Shown here: positions 58,501 to 64,000 of the stretch, piece by piece
Layout: each line of letters begins with the position of its first letter
Position numbering within the stretch: position 1 is the first letter of the stretch
NCBI GenBank assembly: GCA_018240465.1
Contig: JAFEFS010000071.1
Location: 1-64,000 of the forward strand
Direction of reading: 5' to 3'
From: Pseudomonadota bacterium
GTDB taxonomy: Bacteria; Pseudomonadota; Gammaproteobacteria; Xanthomonadales; Rhodanobacteraceae
Length of the DNA stretch: 64,000 bases
The notes under the pieces: generated by a model
What the model was told of the DNA's origin: nothing
Databases searched by the model: none
Seen by the model: only the letters and a program-made list of their open reading frames with translations
Made by a program: the position numbers and the translations under genes

Positions 58501-59106
58501 GGCGGCCAGAGCGAGGAGCTCGACGCGTCGACCAACTCGTTGATTTTCGCACTCGTGCTCGCGATCTTCCTCGTCTACCTGGTGATGGCCTCGCAGTTCG
58601 AGTCGTTGCTGCATCCGTTCGTCATCATGTTCTCGATCCCGCTCGCGCTGGTCGGCGCGGTGCTCGCGCTGAAACTGACGTTCACGCCGCTCAGCGTGGT
58701 CGTGTTCATCGGCCTGATCATGCTCGCCGGCATCGTGGTGAAGAACGCCATCGTGCTGATCGATCGCGTCAACCAGTTGCGCGAGGAAGGCGTGGCCAAG
58801 GTCGATGCGCTCACCCAAGCCGCCGAGTCGCGCCTGCGCCCGATCACGATGACGACGCTGTGCACGCTGATCGGCTTCCTGCCGCTGGCGATCGGCCTCG
58901 GCGACGGCTCGGAAGTGCGTGCACCGATGGCGATCACCGTGATCGGCGGCCTGGCCATCTCGACATTGCTGACCTTGGTGGTGATCCCGGTCGTGTACAC
59001 GTTGCTCGACCGCCGCAGCGATGCGGTGTATCGCGAACGCGGCGAGCGCAAGGCGAGGGCGGTGCTTGACGATGCTGCGGTCGCACCGCACGGAGCGACG
59101 CCGTGA
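55600..59106 (+). CDS. RND efflux permease 1, with two unusual insertions
   Basis: A 1168-residue RND transporter, longer than the usual 1020-1060. Transmembrane segment 1 is near residues 12-30, and TM4 has the proton-relay pair in GMVVDDSIVVLEN. Two insertions explain the length. One near residues 143-165 (GTGNREQGAGKADAKPA) comes from a GGGAAC-type tandem repeat at 56027-56062. The other, near 850-905, is a Ser/Gly/Thr/Asn-rich stretch (58150-58312) in the second periplasmic domain. A further basic stretch with hydrophobic helices lies at about 510-600. It exports unidentified compounds with the adaptor encoded just upstream. Confidence 0.94.
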   Translation: MNIVELATRRRVTVGMVTLTFVLFGLIALTGLKVNLLPDLTYPTLTVRTEYEGAAPLEIENLISQPVEEAIGVVKNLRKIHSVSRTGQSDVILEFAWGTNMDQAGLDVRDKLDTLQLPLDAKKPVLLRFNPSTDPIMRLSLSQGTGNREQGAGKADAKPATAEVNEAQLKQLRRFADDELKKRLEPTAGVAAVKVGGGLEDQVDVDIDQQKLRQLNLNIADVTKRLTDENVNVSGGRIENGSQRYLVRTVNQFTNLDEMRNLLIKVDNGVPVRLKDIADVKQGFKEREGIVRVDGHEAIELAIYKEGDANTVSVAAAVKKGLAKLKDILPPNAKLDTIDDQSIFIQSSLDDVRNDAVIGGVLAILIIFFFLADSWSTFIISLSLPISLITTFFFMGQANVSLNVMSLGGLALATGMVVDDSIVVLENIARMREHGASILEASVKGAKEVSMAVIASTLTTVAVFFPLVFVQGVGGQLFRDQALTVTFAMLISLVVAMTLIPMLASLKGRAPLAYREEEPSPGWQPTSRPGRTVKKIVTPISKLFFQRIPRLIATIAFVVSGVIGKVVGKVLRAIGRFVMIPYNAAARSYHALLPQALAHPVLVLGFAALAFIASLLVIPTLGMDLIPQLAQGRFEMTVKLPPGTALNDTDALVKELETANAKDPNIELIYGVSGTGTRLDATPTESGENIARLLVVLKHGAGEKGERAATDALRASMKTHPGAEVKFSRPQLFSFATPLEIELRGYDLASLEKAGKKLTNLMNASDRFADVKSTVEGGYPEIQIRFDQDRAAAFGLTTKQIADQVVNKVKGSVATRYSFRDRKIDVLVRAQENQRGSVDDIRNLIVGFAQSGTASTSASNSGSGSTSAMGSSGAASTVSSSGGASTGTNSNSQSTTTNSAAAGTPIRLSAVADVVSTIGPSEIHRISQERVAIVSANLHYGDLGTAVAEVRKLIRDNPLAAGVTAHIGGQSEELDASTNSLIFALVLAIFLVYLVMASQFESLLHPFVIMFSIPLALVGAVLALKLTFTPLSVVVFIGLIMLAGIVVKNAIVLIDRVNQLREEGVAKVDALTQAAESRLRPITMTTLCTLIGFLPLAIGLGDGSEVRAPMAITVIGGLAISTLLTLVVIPVVYTLLDRRSDAVYRERGERKARAVLDDAAVAPHGATP
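56027..56062 (+). repeat. In-frame GGGAAC-type tandem repeat inside permease 1
   Basis: Four to five imperfect GGGAACA/GGGAACG units lie within the coding frame (GGGAACGGGGAACAGGGAAC and onward). The same kind of repeat is usually intergenic in xanthomonad genomes. It encodes GTGNREQGAGK. Confidence 0.75.
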
Positions 59107-59260
59107 AGAAAAAAGCGTTTAACGCAGATCAGAGCGGATCAACGCAGATAAACGCGGATAAAGCATTTTTAGGATTTTGCTCTATCAGATTTTTGGCTAA
59201 AAAAAATCTGCTCTTATCTGCGTTGGTTGCTCTTTCTTTTGCACGTGTAGGGGAGCGCAC
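59107..59260. repeat. Intergenic inverted repeat between permeases 1 and 2
   Basis: AACGCAGATCAGAGCGGAT (59121-59139) and ATCTGCTCTTATCTGCGTT (59206-59224) are complementary at 17 of 19 positions, enclosing an AT-rich middle. AACGCAGAT and AACGCGGAT recur at 59141 and 59151. It is non-coding and resembles a short MITE or fold-back element. GGGGAG lies just before the next ATG. Confidence 0.75.
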
Positions 59261-62200
59261 ATGACCCTTGCCGAATTGAGTCTCAAGCGCCCGGTCACCG
59301 CGATCATGCTGTTCGTGTCGATGACCGTGATCGGCCTGATCGCCGCGTTCCGCCTGCCGCTGGAATCGATGCCCGACATCCAGTTTCCGTTCATGGTGGT
59401 CGATCTGCCATACCAGGGTTCGACCCCGAGCGAGGTCGAGCGCACGGTGACACGCCCGGTCGAGGAAGCGCTGTCGACGCTGACCGGCATCCAGCGCATG
59501 GATTCTTTGACGCGTGCGGACGGCGTGCAGATCCAGATGCAATTCAAGTGGGGTCAGGACACCGCGGTGAAGGCGGTCGAGGCACGCGGCAAGATCGATG
59601 CCATCCGCGCCGACCTGCCGAGCGACCTGTTGCGCTACAACGTGTTCAAGTTCGCCTCAAACGACCGGCCGGTGCTGCAGTTGCGCATTTCGTCCGAACG
59701 CGATCTGACCAATGCCTACGAATTGCTCGACCGCGCGCTGAAGCGGCCGCTCGAGCGCCTGCCCGGCGTGGCGCGCGTGCAGATCGAGGGCGTTGCCCAG
59801 CGCGAAGTGCGCATCGAGATCGACGCCGACCGCCTGACCGCTGCCGGCGTCGGCCTCAACGATCTGTATCAGCGACTCAACACGGCCAACTTCTCCGCGT
59901 CGGGCGGTCTGGTCAGGGACGGCGCGCTGCGCTATCACGTACAGCCGGTCGGCGAATGGCGCAGCATCGAGGAAATCCGCGATCTTGCTATCAACGACAA
60001 GGGTCTGAAGCTTTCCGACATCGCCAACGTCGAGGTGATGCCCGCGCGCCTCACCTATGCGCGCCACCTCGACCAGCGTCCAGCGGTGGCCGTGGAAATC
60101 TCCAAGGAGCGCAGCGCCAACCTGGTCGACGTGGGGCGTCGCGTCATGGCCGAGGTCGATCGCATCCGCGAACAGCCGGAGATGCGCGGCATCCAGATCT
60201 ATGCACTCGGCAATCAGGCCAAAAATGTCACCGAAAGTCTGCGTCAGCTTGGCCAGGCGGGGCTCGAAGGCACGTTGCTGTCGATTCTGGTGCTGTTCTT
60301 CTTCCTGCGCGATTGGCCGTCGACGCTGATGGTGTCGCTCGCGATCCCGATCTGTTTCGTCATCACGATGGGCTGCATGCAGTTCTTCGGCATGACCCTC
60401 AACATCCTGTCGATGATGGGCTTGCTGCTCGCGGTCGGCATGCTCGTCGACAACGCGGTGGTCGTCGTCGAAAGCATCTACCACTACCGCGAAAAACACC
60501 CGGACAAGCCGTGGTACTGCGCGGTGCAGGGCACCCAGGTCGTCGGCATAGCGATCGCCGCCGGCACGCTCGCCAGCGTGATCGTATTCCTGCCGATGGT
60601 GTTCGGCGAGAAGGATGACATCAGCGTGTTCCTGACCCAGGTTGCGGTGGCGATGGCGATTGCGCATCTGGCATCCTGGCTGGTCGCGGTCAGCCTCGTG
60701 CCGATGCTGTCGGCGAAGCTGCCGCCGCCGAAGTTCATCGGCCGCAAGACGCTGGTCACGCGCATGCAGAGTGCCTACGGCGGTTTCGTCGCACGTACGC
60801 TGCGCCACCGCCGCTGGACCATGCTCTGGCTGCTCGGCCTGCTCCTGGTCAGCATCGTTCTGCCGGCCGCGCACACGAAGATGGACATGTTTCCGAGCGG
60901 CGATCGCGACCAGCTTTTCCTCGGCTATCGCCTCAACGCGATGTATCCGCTGGCCGAGTTGAAGCGGTCCGTCGACACGGTCGAGAAGTACCTTGACGCG
61001 CATCGTGCCGAATTCCACATCAAGAACATCTACAGCCGCTACGCCGAGGACGGCAACGACACCTTCACCACGATCCTGTTCAAGGAAGACGAACGCGACC
61101 AGGTCGACACCAAGGCGATCATGGAGAAGATCCGCAAGGAAGGGCCGAGGGTCCCGATCGGCGACATCGTGTTCGACTTCAACGGCAACGGCGGCAACGA
61201 CAACAGCATCCAGTTCAGCCTCAACGGTGACTCGGGGCAGGTGCTGCGCGAACTGTCGGCAACGGTGATTCCGATCATCAAGTCGCTGCCGAGCCTGCGC
61301 GACGTGCGCGCCGACCAGGACAGCGGCAACCGCGAACTCGCGATTCATGTCGACCGCGAGAAGGCACGATCCTACGGATTCTCGGCCAGCGATGTGGCGC
61401 AGTACATTTCGGTGGCGCTGCGCGGCGGCCAGCTCAAGGACTACCACAGCGGCCAGGACCAATTGCAGGTATGGATGCGCTTCCGCGGCGCGGATGCGCG
61501 CGACCTCGACAGCCTCTCCGACTACAAGTTGCGCCGCGCCGACGGCACCCAGATTCCACTCATGTCAATGGTGCAGGTATCGACCAACAATGCCTCGTCG
61601 GTGATCGAGCGCAGCAACCGGCAAACCTCGTTGTCGATCAAGGCCAACCTCGCCGACGGCAAGACCGCGAACGATGCGCGCGCCGAGATCGAGAACGTGA
61701 TGAACAAGGTGCAGCTACCGCCCGGCTATCGCTGGAGCTTCGGCCAGAACTTCGACCGCGACGACAACGCGGCGGCAAAGATGATGCTCAATCTCGTGCT
61801 CGCCCTCGTGCTGGTGTACGTGGTCATGTGCGCGATGTTCGAGTCGCTGATCTATCCGGCCGCAATCCTGACCACGTTCATCTTCTCGATCTTCGGCGTG
61901 TTCTGGTTGTTCTGGATCACCGGCACGACGTTCTCGATCATGGCCTTCATCGGCGTGCTGATCCTGATGGGTGTCGTCGTCAACAATGGCATCGTCATGA
62001 TCGTGCACATCAACCAGCTGCGCCACGAGGGAATGGATCGCGTCGACGCGCTTATCCAGGGCGCGAAGGACCGCCTGCGCCCGATCCTGATGACGATGGG
62101 TACGGCCATTCTCGGCATGGTGCCGCTGTGCATCAGCCGCACCGGCATCGGCGGTGACGGCCCGCCGTACTACCCGATGGCGCGTGCGATCACAGGTGGT

Positions 62201-62335
62201 CTGATCTTTTCGACGATCGTCAGCCTGCTCGTGTTGCCGGTAATCTATTCGCTGCTCGACGATGCGAGTCTTTGGGCCAAGCGCGTGCTACGAGATGCGC
62301 GCGCGCGTCGCGGGCGGGATTTGCGCGCCGCCTGA
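59261..62335 (+). CDS. RND efflux permease 2
   Basis: A 1024-residue RND transporter of normal length. It starts MTLAELSLKRPVTAIMLF, with the TM4 motif GMLVDNAVVVVES, which has Asp-Asn instead of the Asp-Asp pair seen in permease 1. Two large periplasmic loops and twelve expected transmembrane segments are present. It belongs to a different subgroup from permease 1 but is a close paralogue of the next gene. No separate adaptor precedes it, so it either shares the upstream adaptor or pairs with permease 3 as a mixed trimer, as in MdtBC. GGGGAG precedes the ATG by 7 bases. Confidence 0.94.
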   Translation: MTLAELSLKRPVTAIMLFVSMTVIGLIAAFRLPLESMPDIQFPFMVVDLPYQGSTPSEVERTVTRPVEEALSTLTGIQRMDSLTRADGVQIQMQFKWGQDTAVKAVEARGKIDAIRADLPSDLLRYNVFKFASNDRPVLQLRISSERDLTNAYELLDRALKRPLERLPGVARVQIEGVAQREVRIEIDADRLTAAGVGLNDLYQRLNTANFSASGGLVRDGALRYHVQPVGEWRSIEEIRDLAINDKGLKLSDIANVEVMPARLTYARHLDQRPAVAVEISKERSANLVDVGRRVMAEVDRIREQPEMRGIQIYALGNQAKNVTESLRQLGQAGLEGTLLSILVLFFFLRDWPSTLMVSLAIPICFVITMGCMQFFGMTLNILSMMGLLLAVGMLVDNAVVVVESIYHYREKHPDKPWYCAVQGTQVVGIAIAAGTLASVIVFLPMVFGEKDDISVFLTQVAVAMAIAHLASWLVAVSLVPMLSAKLPPPKFIGRKTLVTRMQSAYGGFVARTLRHRRWTMLWLLGLLLVSIVLPAAHTKMDMFPSGDRDQLFLGYRLNAMYPLAELKRSVDTVEKYLDAHRAEFHIKNIYSRYAEDGNDTFTTILFKEDERDQVDTKAIMEKIRKEGPRVPIGDIVFDFNGNGGNDNSIQFSLNGDSGQVLRELSATVIPIIKSLPSLRDVRADQDSGNRELAIHVDREKARSYGFSASDVAQYISVALRGGQLKDYHSGQDQLQVWMRFRGADARDLDSLSDYKLRRADGTQIPLMSMVQVSTNNASSVIERSNRQTSLSIKANLADGKTANDARAEIENVMNKVQLPPGYRWSFGQNFDRDDNAAAKMMLNLVLALVLVYVVMCAMFESLIYPAAILTTFIFSIFGVFWLFWITGTTFSIMAFIGVLILMGVVVNNGIVMIVHINQLRHEGMDRVDALIQGAKDRLRPILMTMGTAILGMVPLCISRTGIGGDGPPYYPMARAITGGLIFSTIVSLLVLPVIYSLLDDASLWAKRVLRDARARRGRDLRAA

Positions 62336-62482
62336 AATCCAAAGCAATGGACATGGATTTCATGGATCAAGAACGATGAACACGGATAGAGGGAAAGGTA
62401 ATTGCCGTCTTGTCCGCGTCGATACTTTTGATGATCCGCGTTTATCCGTGTTATTGGCTCTAGTTGCCCATGGAATCCATGT
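62336..62482. repeat. Intergenic inverted repeat between permeases 2 and 3
   Basis: AACACGGATA (62379-62388) pairs with TATCCGTGTT (62443-62452), and CATGGATTTCATGG near 62353 partly pairs with CCATGGAATCCATG near 62469. The words resemble those in the spacer between permeases 1 and 2 (ATCCGCGTTTATCC). No coding potential is seen. Confidence 0.65.
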
Positions 62483-64000
62483 ATGACGCTGGCGGAACTC
62501 AGCCTGAAACGGCCGGTCACCGCGATCATGGTCTTCGTCTCGATGACCGTGATCGGCCTGATCGCGGCGTTCCGCCTGCCGCTCGAGGCGATGCCCGACG
62601 TCCAGTTTCCTTTCATGTTCGTCGACCTGCCGTACCCCGGTTCGACGCCGGGCGAGGTCGAGCGCACGATCACGCGACCGGTCGAAGACGCGTTGTCGAC
62701 GCTGACCGGCATCAAGAACATGAATTCGAATTCGCCGCCGGAAGGCGCGCAGATCTTCATCGAGTTCAAATGGGGCCAGGACGCCGCGGTCAAGGCAGTC
62801 GAAGCGCGCGGCAAGATCGACGCGATCCGCGACCAGTTGCCCAGCGACCTGAAGCGCTACTCAGTGGAAAAATTCGGCACCGGCGATCACCCCGTACTCG
62901 GCATGTTGATCTCCTCCGAACGCAACCTGACCAACGCCTACGACCTGCTCGACCACAAACTCAAGCGTCCGCTGGAACGCCTGCCCGGCGTAGCGCGCGT
63001 GCAGTTGCAGGGCGTCTCGCAGCGTGAAGTGCAGATCGAGATTTCAGCCGAGCGACTCGCCGCTGCCGGGATCAGCCTCGACGAGCTGTACAAGAAACTT
63101 TCGACCGCGAATTTTTCCGCCTCGGGTGGCCTGATCAAGGACGGCGATCTGCGCTATCACGTGCAGCCGGCCGGCGAGTGGCGCAGCATCGACGACATCC
63201 GCCTGCTCGCGATCAACGAGCGCGGCCTCAAGCTCAGCGACATCGCCGACATCTCGTTCAAACCGGCGCGCGCGGACTACGAACTGCACCTCGATACGCG
63301 TCCGGCCGTGATCCTGCGCGTGTACAAGGAGCGCGCGGCCAACCTCGTCGACGTTGGCCGCCGCGTCTGGGACGAGATCGACCGCATCAAGCAATCCGGC
63401 CAGATCGATGATCTGCAACTGGTCGCGTTCAACGACCAGGCCGCCGGTGTAACCGACAGTCTGAAGCAGCTCGGCAAGGCCGGGCTGGAAGGCACGTTGC
63501 TGTCAGTGCTCGTGCTGTTTTTCTTCCTGCGCGACTGGCCGTCGACACTGATGGTGTCGCTCGCGATCCCGATCTGCTTTGTCATCACCCTGGGCTGCAT
63601 GCAGATGTTCGGCATCAGCCTCAACATCCTGTCGATGATGGGTCTGCTGCTCGCTGTCGGCATGCTCGTCGACAACGCCGTGGTCGTTGTCGAGAGCATC
63701 TACCAGTATCGTGAGCACCATCCGGACAAGCCGTGGTACTGCGCGGTGCAGGGTACGCAGATCGTCGGCATCGCGATCGCTGCGGGTACGCTTGCCAGCA
63801 TCATCGTGTTCCTGCCGATGGTGCTGCGCGAGAAGAACGGCATGAGCATCTTCCTGACCCAGGTCGCGGTGGCGATGGCGATCGCGCATCTGGCTTCGTG
63901 GCTGGTCGCGGTCAGCCTCGTGCCGATGCTGTCGGCGAAATTGCCGCCGCCGAAATTCATCGGCCGCAAGACCGTGATCACGACTGCGCAGGAGCGCTAC
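62483..64000 (+). CDS. RND efflux permease 3 (C-terminus beyond window edge)
   Basis: An open frame of 506 codons runs from the ATG at 62483 to the window end. It starts MTLAELSLKRPVTAIMVF, nearly identical to permease 2. Both share long blocks in TM2-TM6, including FFFLRDWPSTLMVSLAIPIC and GMLVDNAVVVVES, while their periplasmic domains differ more. This marks a tandem duplication with the substrate-facing parts diverging. About half the protein is visible. The same Asp-Asn TM4 variant is present. It lies downstream of permease 2 on the same strand and probably belongs to the same operon. Confidence 0.94.
   Translation, partial: MTLAELSLKRPVTAIMVFVSMTVIGLIAAFRLPLEAMPDVQFPFMFVDLPYPGSTPGEVERTITRPVEDALSTLTGIKNMNSNSPPEGAQIFIEFKWGQDAAVKAVEARGKIDAIRDQLPSDLKRYSVEKFGTGDHPVLGMLISSERNLTNAYDLLDHKLKRPLERLPGVARVQLQGVSQREVQIEISAERLAAAGISLDELYKKLSTANFSASGGLIKDGDLRYHVQPAGEWRSIDDIRLLAINERGLKLSDIADISFKPARADYELHLDTRPAVILRVYKERAANLVDVGRRVWDEIDRIKQSGQIDDLQLVAFNDQAAGVTDSLKQLGKAGLEGTLLSVLVLFFFLRDWPSTLMVSLAIPICFVITLGCMQMFGISLNILSMMGLLLAVGMLVDNAVVVVESIYQYREHHPDKPWYCAVQGTQIVGIAIAAGTLASIIVFLPMVLREKNGMSIFLTQVAVAMAIAHLASWLVAVSLVPMLSAKLPPPKFIGRKTVITTAQERY

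Noticed and set aside
57157..59091. Antisense frame of 644 codons over permease 1
   Set aside because: Shadow of the RND gene, whose transmembrane motifs and codon pattern are clear; the antisense product has no domain.

Overview
The window looks like chromosomal DNA of a high-GC gammaproteobacterium of the Xanthomonadales, most likely Rhodanobacteraceae-like. This rests on gene order (smc-zipA, scpA-scpB-rluB, pabB-mltG-tmk-holB-pilZ, divergent ppsA/ppsR, serC-pheA...aroA), on protein sequences recalled from memory, and on many short REP-like inverted repeats. No species call is possible without a search. Nearly all of the window is ordinary dense coding. I see no rRNA, CRISPR array, transposase, phage or plasmid gene. 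Many long antisense reading frames are by-products of the GC-rich codon usage.

Layout. 1-8.0 kb: a LysR regulator (cut by the window edge) faces a tight, overlapping six-gene operon. It encodes a DgcN-like DUF1611 protein, a DgcA-like epimerase, a LysA-type decarboxylase, two exported serine hydrolases of the beta-lactamase/DD-peptidase fold, and a BhcC-like 3-hydroxy-D-aspartate aldolase. I read it as a D-amino-acid / peptidoglycan-stem salvage operon, and it is one of the two most interesting items. 8.0-15.9 kb: an exported alpha/beta hydrolase, tRNA-Ala and tRNA-Glu, ppsA and its regulator, a DUF1249 gene, pgi and a CsgG-like gene. 15.9-26.5 kb: rluB, scpB, scpA, yciI, bolA, a PpiC-type lipoprotein, queF, smc, zipA and an AT-richer orphan gene. 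SMC and both of its ScpAB partners are therefore present.

26.6-30.7 kb: a phasin, a repeat-filled gap, a TetR regulator, an acyl-CoA-binding protein and a two-domain fatty acyl-CoA reductase, suggesting a neutral-lipid storage module. 30.9-36.8 kb: pabB, mltG, tmk, holB, a PilZ gene and glmM. 36.8-40.5 kb: a 2-oxoglutarate/Fe(II) oxygenase, a methionine-type aminotransferase paired with an omega-amidase, and an SGNH hydrolase. 40.5-46.8 kb: serC, pheA and aroA, with a large opposite-strand gene between pheA and aroA. That gene fuses a GT2 glycosyltransferase to a radical SAM/SPASM protein and is the other item most likely to be undescribed.

46.9-54 kb: a GacA/UvrY-like response regulator, rne, rluC, phhB, nfuA and two single-haem cytochromes c. 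54.3-64 kb: an RND efflux locus with a lipoprotein adaptor and three permeases in tandem. Permeases 2 and 3 are close paralogues, the spacers between permeases hold inverted repeats, and permease 1 carries an in-frame GGGAAC-type tandem repeat. The third permease runs off the window end.
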